Shown here piece by piece: positions 50,776 through 57,893 of a stretch of DNA of 57,893 nucleotides. The position numbers were made by a program, and so were the translations under genes. Every line of letters begins with the position of its first letter. The first letter of the stretch is position 1. This DNA is from Spirochaetaceae bacterium (GTDB taxonomy: Bacteria > Spirochaetota > Spirochaetia > Treponematales > Treponemataceae). Below the pieces are notes generated by a model. The model was not told the DNA's origin, did not search any database, and saw only the letters and a list, made by a program, of their open reading frames with translations. The DNA is taken from positions 1 through 57,893 of the forward strand of contig JAGARR010000051.1 of the NCBI GenBank assembly GCA_017622135.1, in the 5' to 3' direction.

Positions 50776-50804
50776 GAAAATACATGCTTTGCAGGAGATG
50801 TTTT

Positions 50805-51965
50805 ATGAGAAAGAACGTTTTTTTTACAACCGTAGGTTGCTTGCTGCTAACTTTTGTGCTTGCAGGATTTGTAGGCTGCACCAAAAAGGAAGCCAGTCCT
50901 GCCGCTACTGGAGCAGACAAGGGGGGAGCTCTCTCTGCAACCCGTACCATCGTTGACCATACGGGGGCGGAGGTGGTGCTGCCCGCCCAGATAAACCGCA
51001 TTGTGATTGCAGGGCTCATGCCCATGCCCTCGGTGTATTGCCTGTACACTGGCTCCAGCGATGGCTTGGTGGGCATTCCTGCCAGCTCCAAGGCGGCGGC
51101 GGAGAATTCCCTGCTGATTCAGGCCTATCCCGCTCTGGCAGACCTGCCCACGGACTTTGAGGCCAACGGCGTGGTGAATGTGGAGCGGCTGCTGGAGCTG
51201 GAGCCCGACGTGGTGTTCTATGGCTCCAGCAACACACAGACCCGGCAAGCCCTGGACAACGCAGGCATTCCGGCCGTGGGTTTCAGCACCACCCAGGCTG
51301 GCTACAACACGGTGGAAACCTATGCTGGCTGGATTGAGCTTTTGGGACAGGTGTTTGCTGGTGACCGGAGGATTGACACTGGCCGTGCCGCAGAAATCGT
51401 TCAGTATGGACGGGATGTGGAGGCCTTGGTGAAGGAGCGGCTGGCGGAGGTGGCCCCGGAGGACAAGCCCCGGGTGATGATTGCCTACTACTACGATGAT
51501 GCTGGCGGCTTGCGCACCAGCGGCTCCAACTTCTTCGGACAGTACTGGATTGAGGTGGCAGGTGGCGTGAATGTGGCGGCGGCACTGTCTGGCTCCCCCA
51601 GCGTAAACATGGAGCAGGTGTACCAGTGGAATCCCGACGCCATCTTCATCACCAACTTCAGCCCCCGCCTGCCGGAGGACTTCTACAGCAACACCATTGC
51701 CGCCGATGACTGGAGCTCCGTGGCGGCGGTGCAGACGGGTCGGGTGTACAAGTTTCCCCTAGGCATGTACCGCTGGTTCCCGCCCTCATCGGACACGCCG
51801 CTGTCCCTGATGTGGATGGCAAAGACCCTGCATCCCGACCTGTTTGCCGACATCGACTTGGATCAGATGGTAAAAGACTATTTCCAGAAATTCTACGGTG
51901 TGGAGCTGACGGCGGAGGATTTGCATAAAATCTACAATCCTTCACGGGAAGCGTCGGGAAGGTAA
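50805..51965 (+). CDS. Lipoprotein substrate-binding protein 2 of a FecCD-type importer
   Basis: The 386-residue lipoprotein (lipobox FVGC) is a diverged paralogue of the preceding protein: RIVIAGLMPMPSVYCLYTG, LLELEPDVVFYGSS, QVYQWNPDAIFITNF, GMYRWFPPSSDTPLSLMWMA and HPDLFADIDLDQM. The ligand pocket differs, for example YYYDDAGGLRTSGSNFF in place of IHRYDNATLAVPGSGTW, so the two may bind different chelates for the same permease. AGGAG lies eight bases before ATG 50805. Confidence 0.92.
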   Translation: MRKNVFFTTVGCLLLTFVLAGFVGCTKKEASPAATGADKGGALSATRTIVDHTGAEVVLPAQINRIVIAGLMPMPSVYCLYTGSSDGLVGIPASSKAAAENSLLIQAYPALADLPTDFEANGVVNVERLLELEPDVVFYGSSNTQTRQALDNAGIPAVGFSTTQAGYNTVETYAGWIELLGQVFAGDRRIDTGRAAEIVQYGRDVEALVKERLAEVAPEDKPRVMIAYYYDDAGGLRTSGSNFFGQYWIEVAGGVNVAAALSGSPSVNMEQVYQWNPDAIFITNFSPRLPEDFYSNTIAADDWSSVAAVQTGRVYKFPLGMYRWFPPSSDTPLSLMWMAKTLHPDLFADIDLDQMVKDYFQKFYGVELTAEDLHKIYNPSREASGR

Positions 51966-51966
51966 T

Positions 51967-52983
51967 ATGCTGATTTCCAATAAGAAGACCCAGGGGCTGG
52001 TAATCGCCCTGTCCTATGGGCTGGTGGTTTTGGTTGCGTTGATCTGCTTGGGCTTTGGCCGGTATGCGGTGCCCCTGGGGGAGGTGGTGGATATGATTTT
52101 TTCCGCTCTCCTTGGAGACAATGAAGGAGGCACCGCCTCCACCGTCATCTTCAAGGTGCGGTTGCCCCGAATCCTTTTGGCCATTGCCGCCGGTGCAGGA
52201 CTGGCCTGTTCTGGAGCGGCCTTCCAGAGCCTGTTCTCCAATCCCTTGGCAACCCCGGACACGCTGGGCGTGGCCAGTGGTGCCTCCTTCGGGGCGGTGC
52301 TGGCCATGATGCTGGGGGGCAACCTGATTGTCATCCAGCTCTTTGCCCTTGTCAGCGGTTTGCTGGCCTGCGCCATCACCTACTGGATTAGCAAGGTAAA
52401 GTCCCAGCGCTCGGTGATTATGATTGTGCTTTCCGGCATGGTGGTGTCCGCCCTCTTCCAGGCCTTTGTGTCCCTGCTGAAGTACTTGGCGGACCCGGAG
52501 GACGAGCTGCCCTCCATCACCTACTGGCTTTTGGGCAGTATGTCCAGCGTCACCTACACGAACCTATTGTTTGGTCTGCCCTGCATCCTGCTGGGAGCTG
52601 CCATGATTTTTGTGCTGCGGTGGCGACTAAACATCCTTTCCCTGACGGAGGACGAGGCTCGCTCCATGGGGGTGAACATCAAGCTGCTGCGGCTGCTGGT
52701 GATTGTGGCCTCCTCCCTGATTACCGCATCGGTAGTATCTATGTGCGGACTGGTGGGCTGGGTAGGGCTGCTGGTTCCCCACATTGCCCGTATGCTCATG
52801 GGTAGCAACAACAATACGGTGATTCCCCTGTCCCTGTCCTTGGGGGCGGTGTTTATGCTCATTATAGATACTGCTGCCCGCAGTGCTACGGCGGCGGAGA
52901 TTCCCATTTCTATTCTGACTGCAATTATCGGAGCGCCCTTCTTTATCGGGCTGCTGAGAAAAACTGGAGGTGTTTGGACATGA
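51967..52983 (+). CDS. FecCD-family ABC transporter permease
   Basis: The 338-residue inner-membrane protein has about nine or ten membrane helices and the FecCD hallmarks RLPRILLAIAAGAGLACSGA, FSNPLATPDTLGVASGASFG and GLVGWVGLLVPHIARML. It starts one base after the binding-protein 2 stop. It lies in one operon with the ATPase that follows (ATGA overlap at 52980) and would function as a homodimer. Confidence 0.94.
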   Translation: MLISNKKTQGLVIALSYGLVVLVALICLGFGRYAVPLGEVVDMIFSALLGDNEGGTASTVIFKVRLPRILLAIAAGAGLACSGAAFQSLFSNPLATPDTLGVASGASFGAVLAMMLGGNLIVIQLFALVSGLLACAITYWISKVKSQRSVIMIVLSGMVVSALFQAFVSLLKYLADPEDELPSITYWLLGSMSSVTYTNLLFGLPCILLGAAMIFVLRWRLNILSLTEDEARSMGVNIKLLRLLVIVASSLITASVVSMCGLVGWVGLLVPHIARMLMGSNNNTVIPLSLSLGAVFMLIIDTAARSATAAEIPISILTAIIGAPFFIGLLRKTGGVWT

Positions 52984-53768
52984 CCTTTGAAGTAAAGCAT
53001 GGTTCCTTTGGCTACGGCAAGGGAACCGTATTGAATGACATTTCGTTTTCTGTTTCCAGCGGAGAGGTGCTGGCGGTGCTGGGCTCCAACGGGGTGGGAA
53101 AGACCACCCTGCTGAAGTGCATGATGGGGCTGCAGAAATGGCGGCAGGGGGAGAGCCTTCTGGACGGCAAGAATATTGCGGGACTTTCCCACAAGGAGCT
53201 GTGGCAGACCATCGCCTACGTGCCCCAGTCCAAGGCATCGGCCTTTTCCTTTTCTGCTCTGGACATGGTGGTGATGGGGCGTAGCTCACGGCTGGGAATG
53301 CTCTCCCGCCCTACGGAGGAGGATGAGGCGGCTGCTGTGGCTGCCATGGAGGACATCGGCATCCTCCACCTCAAGGACAAGATGTGCAACAGCATGAGCG
53401 GTGGCGAGCTCCAGATGGTGCTCATTGCCCGTGCCCTCACTGCCGGGCCCAAGATGCTGGTGCTTGATGAGCCTGAGTCAAATCTGGACTTCAAAAATCA
53501 GCTGGTGATTCTGGACGTATTGGAGCATCTTGCCAGGGACAGGAACATCGCCTCCATCATCAACACCCACTATCCCGCCCATGCCCTGAAGGTGGCTCAC
53601 AAGGCCCTGCTGCTGAACAGGGACGGCACCAATTGCTACGGCCCCATTCAGGAGGTGGTGAACGAGGAAAATATGTGCACCTCCTTTGGGGTGAATGTGT
53701 CCATCCACAGGTTCGAGGTGCAGGGCAAGCTCTACAACACGGTGGTTCCCCTGTCCATCGCCATGTAG
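52980..53768 (+). CDS. ABC transporter ATP-binding protein
   Basis: The 262-residue ATPase has Walker A GSNGVGKTTL, Q-loop YVPQSK, signature MSGGELQMVLIARAL, Walker B MLVLDEPESNLD and the switch His in INTHYPAHAL. The start is ATG 52980, with GGAGG nine bases upstream; a TTG two codons earlier is less likely. It completes the transporter encoded from 49587. Compared with the ATPase at 18737 it has no N-terminal extension. A terminator follows. Confidence 0.94.
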   Translation: MTFEVKHGSFGYGKGTVLNDISFSVSSGEVLAVLGSNGVGKTTLLKCMMGLQKWRQGESLLDGKNIAGLSHKELWQTIAYVPQSKASAFSFSALDMVVMGRSSRLGMLSRPTEEDEAAAVAAMEDIGILHLKDKMCNSMSGGELQMVLIARALTAGPKMLVLDEPESNLDFKNQLVILDVLEHLARDRNIASIINTHYPAHALKVAHKALLLNRDGTNCYGPIQEVVNEENMCTSFGVNVSIHRFEVQGKLYNTVVPLSIAM

Positions 53769-53806
53769 TCCGATTTCGGTGCAGGGAAGTCGAGAGAGAG
53801 TTTTTT

Positions 53807-53836
53807 GGGAATGGCATTGTATGTCATTCCCCTTTT
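53807..53836 (+). terminator. Rho-independent terminator of the importer operon
   Basis: GGGAATG (53807-53813) pairs with CATTCCC (53825-53831), followed by CTTTTG. Confidence 0.7.
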
Positions 53837-53950
53837 GTGAATGCACATCTTTACAAAATACCCCCTAATTGATATTTTGATTATGATGGCATTGATTTTA
53901 CCGATATATTCAATAAGATATATCAAAAATCATTGCCTAAGGAGGTTTTT

Positions 53951-54364
53951 ATGGCAAAGCACATTGCCTGGAATGAAGGCTTCAAGGTCGGTCATCCTAT
54001 GATTGATAGTCAGCACAAGCGTCTGTTTGAGATTGCCGATGAGTTGTACAATATCACCCAGTCTTCTCAGGACCGGAGGGATTCGGACACTACCCTTGTG
54101 TTGCAGGATTGTGCCAAGTACGTGAACTTCCATTTCAGCTGCGAGGAAAAGCTGATGCATGAAAGCAATTACGAGGAGCTGGAGGAGCACATGAACCAGC
54201 ACAAGGCCTTTACAACATACGTAGCCACGTTGATGAGTGACTTTTCTCGTGGGGTTAAAATCGACCTGGACAAGCTCTACGACTTTGTGGCCGAATGGCT
54301 TGTGCAGCACATCTCTACGGAAGACAAGAAATTGGCAAGCTATGTAGCAAAGGTTGACTCATAA
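53951..54364 (+). CDS. Bacteriohemerythrin 1
   Basis: The 137-residue four-helix protein binds O2 through a di-iron site. All ligands are visible: the first His in VGHPMIDSQHKRLFE, HFSCEEKL (His, Glu), HMNQHKAF (two His) and HISTEDKK (His, Asp). It probably stores, carries or senses oxygen or handles iron in a low-oxygen organism. ATG 53951 has AAGGAGG eight bases upstream. It lies next to a second hemerythrin. Confidence 0.93.
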   Translation: MAKHIAWNEGFKVGHPMIDSQHKRLFEIADELYNITQSSQDRRDSDTTLVLQDCAKYVNFHFSCEEKLMHESNYEELEEHMNQHKAFTTYVATLMSDFSRGVKIDLDKLYDFVAEWLVQHISTEDKKLASYVAKVDS

Positions 54365-54414
54365 TTTTTATCCCGAGATTGCCGAATAAGTATACGTTTG
54401 TTGACTATTGAGGA

Positions 54415-54452
54415 GAGGATGTTACCCTGCCGAAGGGTGTCATCCTCTTTCC
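54415..54452 (+). terminator. Terminator-like hairpin between the hemerythrin genes
   Basis: GAGGATG (54415-54421) pairs with CATCCTC (54441-54447), with an inner ACCCT/AGGGT stem, and a TTTCCTTATT run follows. It should limit read-through to the second gene. Confidence 0.6.
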
Positions 54453-54477
54453 TTATTAAAGTATATTGGAGAAATTT

Positions 54478-54903
54478 ATGATTGAGCATATTGCATGGGA
54501 TGACAAATATAAGGTGGGGCACCCCATGATTGATAGCCAGCATCAGCATCTTTTCGAGCTGGCGGACAAGTTGTACAACGTGTTGGAGGCAGGCGTGGCT
54601 TGGGAACGTTCCCATGTGGAGAAGCTGCTGCAGGAATGTGCCGAATACATCCTCTTTCATTTTTCCAGCGAAGAGGCTCTGATGGATGAGGTTGAATACG
54701 AGGGTGCTGCCCGGGAAAACCATCTGGGGCAACACAGGGATTTCAATCAGTATGTATCGAGCCTGCTGGGAAAATTTTTTGCTGGGGAGACAGTAAATCT
54801 TGGTGAGCTGTATTCCTTCATCGCCAGCTGGTTGGTGAAGCACATTGTTCTGGAGGACAAAAAACTGGGGGAGCAGGTGAGGATCTTCCTCTACGGCGAG
54901 TGA
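54478..54903 (+). CDS. Bacteriohemerythrin 2
   Basis: The 141-residue paralogue of the preceding protein has the same ligand set: GHPMIDSQHQHLFE, HFSSEEAL, NHLGQHRDF and HIVLEDKK. It differs in an insert and extra charged residues after the second helix. The start is ATG 54478, with GGAG six to seven bases upstream. The presence of a second copy suggests different oxygen affinity or partners (inference). Confidence 0.92.
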   Translation: MIEHIAWDDKYKVGHPMIDSQHQHLFELADKLYNVLEAGVAWERSHVEKLLQECAEYILFHFSSEEALMDEVEYEGAARENHLGQHRDFNQYVSSLLGKFFAGETVNLGELYSFIASWLVKHIVLEDKKLGEQVRIFLYGE

Positions 54904-54949
54904 TGCTGGCTGGCAGTTTATGCTTCGGAACAGGAACCGTGCTGCCAGA

Positions 54950-55558
54950 TTAGGTCGTTTTCGTCTTGGCCAGAAGGCCCGTCACCGTCAGGTGGAAGGG
55001 GCGGCGCAGCTCGCTGATGTCCTTCTGGTCCAGCACCGCCAGCCTGAAGATGGCAGCCTCAATGACGCTGTACAGCAGCTCGTTGGCGTCGTGAACATTC
55101 ACCTCCCGGAATTCCCCCCGGTTGATTCCCTCGATGATGATCATGGAGAGGATGTGCCTCAGCCTGATGATTCGTCGCTTTACTCGTACAGCTGGATCCT
55201 TGCCGGACTTTTTCAACTGTAAAAGGTAGGTGAGGGTGACGGTGAACAGCAGGTGATTCTCGGCGCACTTGTCCAGGATGGCATCCAGCACCAGCAGCAG
55301 CCGTTCCGTCACTGACCTTTCATTGTCATTGATGATGTCCATCAATGAGGCTTCAATCTCGCTGGTGAGCTGCTTGATGCTCCAGACAAAGATTTCCTTC
55401 TTGTTCTTGAAGTAGATGTAGAGGGTGGTGCGGGTGATACCGCAGCGGTCGGCAATCTTCTGGAAGGTCACATCCTCAAACCCCTTCTCCATAAAAAGAG
55501 CTAGGGCGGTGTCAAGAATTTCCCGCTTCCGCTTGTCGTGTTCAACTACAATGGCCAT
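54950..55558 (-). CDS. TetR-family transcriptional regulator
   Basis: The 202-residue repressor has the N-terminal helix-turn-helix (residues 10-55: ILDTALALFMEKGFEDVTFQ, then TLYIYFKNKKEIF) and a helical ligand domain. ATG 55558 overlaps the methyltransferase stop (TAATG), so the two are co-transcribed. No obvious dyad operator was found. Its regulatory target may lie outside the window. Confidence 0.88.
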   Translation of the reverse strand: MAIVVEHDKRKREILDTALALFMEKGFEDVTFQKIADRCGITRTTLYIYFKNKKEIFVWSIKQLTSEIEASLMDIINDNERSVTERLLLVLDAILDKCAENHLLFTVTLTYLLQLKKSGKDPAVRVKRRIIRLRHILSMIIIEGINRGEFREVNVHDANELLYSVIEAAIFRLAVLDQKDISELRRPFHLTVTGLLAKTKTT

Positions 55559-56748
55559 TACTTTTTTTCCCCTGTTTTTGGTTGGATGAACTGATAGAAA
55601 TAGGTGTCCAGATTGCCACCCTTCAGCTTCTTGGTGGAATTGGCCTGCTGCCCCAAGTGGCTCTCAAAGTCGGACCGTGAGGTAATGAACCCCATATCCC
55701 AGCCAGGGAAGGACTGGAAGAGCTCTCCCATGTCCTTGTACAGCAGCTGGGCGGAAGCCTCATCCTCCAGCCGCTCGCCGTAGGGGGGATTTCCCAGCAG
55801 CAGGCCGCTTTCGTAGGGCGCTCCTAGGTCACGGAAGTCTGCTTGGTCAAAGTCTGGCCGCTGGATGCGCTGGTCGCTGCCGATGAGCTGGAGGGCGCGG
55901 CCTGCGGTGACTCCAGCCCGCTCTGCATTGGCTCTTGCCCGCTCCACGGCATCACAGTCAATGTCGGTGCCAGTGATACGGGTCTGGCACTCCGGCTGAA
56001 TTTTTTCCGCTTCACGGCACTTGATTTCGTAGGCTTGATTCTCGTCGTAGATGCTGAGGTTTTCCAGGGCAAAGCGGCGGCCAAAGCCGGGGGCCACGTT
56101 GTAGGCGTAGAGCATGGCCTCGCTGGCAATGGTTCCCGACCCGCAGAAGGGGTCGTGGAGGGGCGTCTTCCGCCGCCAGTTCATCAGCTGCAAGAGGACA
56201 GCCGCCATGGTCTCACGGATGGGGGCAATGCCACCGTCCCTGCGATAGCCCCGACGATGGAGGGGCACACCGGACAGGTCCAGCAGCACCGTGACTACAT
56301 CATTTTCTATATAAATGCGGACATCGCTACGGGCACCGCTTTCCGGCATGGTGTGGATGCGCCACACATCCCCCAGCTTGGTGTAGATGGCCTTGTGGAC
56401 AACGCCCTGGATGCTGTGCTCTGAGGAAAGGCGGCTTTTGTGGCTACGAACCTTGTCCACCACCACCCGCACATCCTTGTAGAAAAAGTCCTGCCAGGGA
56501 ATTGAGTACACGCTGTCAAAGAGTGCGTCAAAGTCTTCTGCCTTGTAGGAGGCCAGCTGGAGGTACACACGGTCGGCAGTGCGCAGACAGAGGTTGCTGC
56601 GGAACAGTGCGCCGTCGTCTCCTAAAAAGGTGACACGCCCCAGAGGCCTGCTGCCGCCCATATCCTTGAGGGAATAGCCAAGCTTTTTTATTTCATTGCC
56701 CAGAATCTTTTCTGCGCCGATGGCACAGAGGGTCACAAGGGTGTTCAT
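55558..56748 (-). CDS. THUMP-domain RNA methyltransferase (RlmL-like)
   Basis: The 396-residue protein has a THUMP RNA-binding domain (about 1-165, VRVVVDKVRSHKSRL) and a Rossmann methyltransferase domain. Motif I is DPFCGSGTIASEA (about 205) and motif IV is LLGNPPYGERL, the NPPY form used for N2-guanine or N6-adenine methylation, as in RlmL. The likely substrate is 23S rRNA. The start is ATG 56748; upstream codons have no ribosome site. The end is coupled to the TetR gene. Confidence 0.9.
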   Translation of the reverse strand: MNTLVTLCAIGAEKILGNEIKKLGYSLKDMGGSRPLGRVTFLGDDGALFRSNLCLRTADRVYLQLASYKAEDFDALFDSVYSIPWQDFFYKDVRVVVDKVRSHKSRLSSEHSIQGVVHKAIYTKLGDVWRIHTMPESGARSDVRIYIENDVVTVLLDLSGVPLHRRGYRRDGGIAPIRETMAAVLLQLMNWRRKTPLHDPFCGSGTIASEAMLYAYNVAPGFGRRFALENLSIYDENQAYEIKCREAEKIQPECQTRITGTDIDCDAVERARANAERAGVTAGRALQLIGSDQRIQRPDFDQADFRDLGAPYESGLLLGNPPYGERLEDEASAQLLYKDMGELFQSFPGWDMGFITSRSDFESHLGQQANSTKKLKGGNLDTYFYQFIQPKTGEKK

Positions 56749-57346
56749 AAGTCGAGGATAACAGTTTTTCAAAAAATGTGCAATTGTCAGAATAAAAGTG
56801 GGCCGAGGGGAGGTGCTTGCTCCCGCAGCAACTGGACAAAGACAGATGTATTTGTTTCCAACGGAACTCACGGTAGGAAAAGCGAGGAGCGTTAGTTCTG
56901 AGCAAATCCGATTGTTGACAGAAAACAACCAGATTCGCAGGTGGCGGGAGCCGCCAATTCAATCGTTTCCTTGCAGAACTGACTACAGGCAGATTTGTTC
57001 GCAGCTGCTGGAAACTGCGTTGCAAAAAAACGCTGCTTACTTTTAGGATGCCACACGGATTTGTTCGCGGCTAACGCCGCTCACGGTTTGGTCAGGGGTC
57101 GATGAACGTGTACGTACCAGCGTAACAAGCACAGTCCCAGGAAAACCGTGGATTTTTCCAATCTCTTGTGGTAATTTTTCCACAAAACCCCGCCCAACTA
57201 CCCCAAAAGCGAAGGTCGTTAGACCTTAGCAAATCCGTGTGACAATTTTTCCGCAAAAACCCCACCCAGAAGCTAGACAAAGCGCAGGAATGCGTTATGA
57301 GAAGTAGAAGTGAGGAATGAGTTCCTAGTTTCTGAGTCCTAGCGTC
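56749..57346. other. Non-coding region with covarying hairpin repeats
   Basis: No gene is seen in these ~600 bases. The region contains at least three copies of a short hairpin (stem, GTTA loop, stem, then CAAATCCG) in both orientations, and a ~31-bp direct repeat (57167-57197 and 57238-57268, four or five differences) containing ATTTTTCC and CCCC. Confidence 0.6.
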
Positions 57347-57893
57347 TCATTCCTCCCGTCCCAGCCGCTCCACGGTCTCCAGCGGGAGGCCGGTGCAGCG
57401 GGCCACCATCTGAGGAGCCAGCCCCTCGGACAGGAGATTCCTTGCCGTCTCCAGCTTGTTCTGGTAGGCACCCTCTTCCCGGCCAGTGGCACGTCCCCGT
57501 TCCAGCCCGATGGAGATGCCTTCTTCTCGACCCTCCTCACGCCCAGTTGCCAGCCCCACGAAAAGTCCGTCCTCGTAGGCCTCCTCCTTCAGTACTGCCA
57601 TGTCGGTGGCGTAGTCGTACTCAGTCATCAAAATGCTCAAAACCTCACCTCCCTTCCGTTCAAGGTAGTCACGCAGTATGTTGCGGCGCACTGCCTCCTG
57701 GATGGCCCACTTGAGCGGATGCTTGTGGCCTGCCGCCCTGGCCTCCTCGACAAGCTGGAGGAACTGCACGTACTGCTCCAAGTCGTGGCAGCTGTGCACC
57801 ACGGGACTTGGGGTCTCACTCTTAATTGTACACACTTTCACCTTCAATTCAAGGGTCAAGTCTGAATTCTGTGCTTGGTTCGGGAAGGCATCC
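57347..57893 (-). CDS. Rpn-type recombination-promoting nuclease/putative transposase, 5' part beyond window edge
   Basis: The open frame enters from the right edge without a start and gives the C-terminal ~180 residues of a PD-(D/E)XK-family protein of the Rpn type. Visible are the helical region HPLKWAIQEAVRRNILRDYL, then LSILMTEYDYATDMAV, a repetitive tract (GREEGREEG, RGRATGREEG) and the terminal motif LSEGLAPQMVARCTGLPLET, typical of these proteins. The catalytic domain would lie in the missing N-terminal part. Rpn proteins promote recombination and may protect against phage. A member with the tract in the C-terminus is common in treponemes (general recollection). Confidence 0.82.
   Translation of the reverse strand, partial: DAFPNQAQNSDLTLELKVKVCTIKSETPSPVVHSCHDLEQYVQFLQLVEEARAAGHKHPLKWAIQEAVRRNILRDYLERKGGEVLSILMTEYDYATDMAVLKEEAYEDGLFVGLATGREEGREEGISIGLERGRATGREEGAYQNKLETARNLLSEGLAPQMVARCTGLPLETVERLGREE

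Noticed and set aside
53807..53836. Operator for the hemerythrin gene
   Set aside because: The dyad is followed by a T-rich run and lies 38 bases after the ATPase stop, so terminator is the simpler reading.
57061..57227. Integron attC site
   Set aside because: GTTAGAC fits the core-site consensus GTTRRRY, but the second copy (GTTAGCC) does not, the stems are far shorter than attC, and no cassette follows each copy. A hairpin repeat family fits better.
1..57893. CRISPR array
   Set aside because: No regularly spaced identical repeats with unique spacers were seen; the repeats found are gene-end copies or short operators.
1..57893. tRNA or rRNA genes
   Set aside because: No cloverleaf with the usual T-loop sequence and no rRNA-like stretch was noticed in the intergenic regions by eye.

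Overview
The window looks like a chromosomal segment of a moderately GC-rich spirochaete, most likely a Treponema-type host-associated anaerobe. The evidence is an archaeal/eukaryal-type PheS (about 517 aa), a PTS enzyme I without sugar-specific permease genes nearby, a bactofilin/M23/YaaR/RicT block, many signal-peptide proteins without known function, outer-membrane-like barrels, paired hemerythrins and two FecCD-type uptake systems. Core genes are GC-rich. Accessory stretches (1-2050, 16.3-18.0 kb, 21.9-22.1 kb, 23.3-26.2 kb) are visibly more AT-rich and look acquired.

Layout. 1-2053: 5' part of a type I restriction HsdR gene (minus) that runs off the left edge. 2.28-12.2 kb (minus): acyl-CoA synthetase, pheS, two secreted unknowns, rhomboid protease, GAF-GGDEF cyclase, a 524-aa unknown, dus and tatD. 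12.5-15.5 kb (plus): M23 peptidase, bactofilin, YaaR-like and RicT-like genes. 15.5-18.7 kb: methyltransferase, broken IS1595 and IS256 transposases, a SUKH protein and higBA. 18.7-21.6 kb (minus): FecCD-type ABC uptake operon. 21.7-26.9 kb: accessory island with a broken RelE, Fic, an Xre regulator, four tiny genes, arsR-arsP-thioredoxin and relB-yoeB. 27.0-30.2 kb: two tandem paralogous secreted proteins and a 586-aa secreted protein. 30.3-34.2 kb (minus): riboflavin operon ribD-ribE-ribBA-ribH behind an FMN riboswitch and a clear promoter. 34.3-40.7 kb: PIN/antitoxin pair, Xre regulator with an operator array and a lipoprotein, and two large outer-membrane-like proteins with a 12-G tract between them. 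40.8-48.0 kb (plus): ptsI, der, merR-like, rsm22-like and a chemoreceptor. 48.2-53.8 kb (plus): ABC uptake operon with two binding proteins preceded by two unrecognised glutamine-amidotransferase-like genes. 53.9-54.9 kb: two hemerythrins. 54.9-56.7 kb (minus): tetR and a THUMP methyltransferase. 56.7-57.3 kb: covarying hairpin repeats. The right edge holds part of an Rpn-type gene.

Themes. (i) At two loci (17.8-18.8 kb and 34.3-36.9 kb) toxin-antitoxin or regulator cassettes lie between direct copies of the 3' end of a neighbouring gene, which suggests repeated cassette insertion that restores the gene end; a third locus (28.3-28.4 kb) has the duplication without cargo. (ii) Many accessory genes carry readable promoters and operators: a perfect 28-bp palindrome between arsR and arsP, an operator inside the higBA promoter, and a 19-bp-spaced operator array at 35.6 kb. 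(iii) Several genes have a -10 box seven bases before ATG and no Shine-Dalgarno, as expected for leaderless mRNAs. (iv) The 48.2-53.8 kb operon, with paired amidotransferase-like proteins, twin binding proteins and a repeated 16-bp operator-like site, is the best candidate for an undescribed system.

Everything here was read by eye. Family names rest on motifs and general resemblance; no database search was run.
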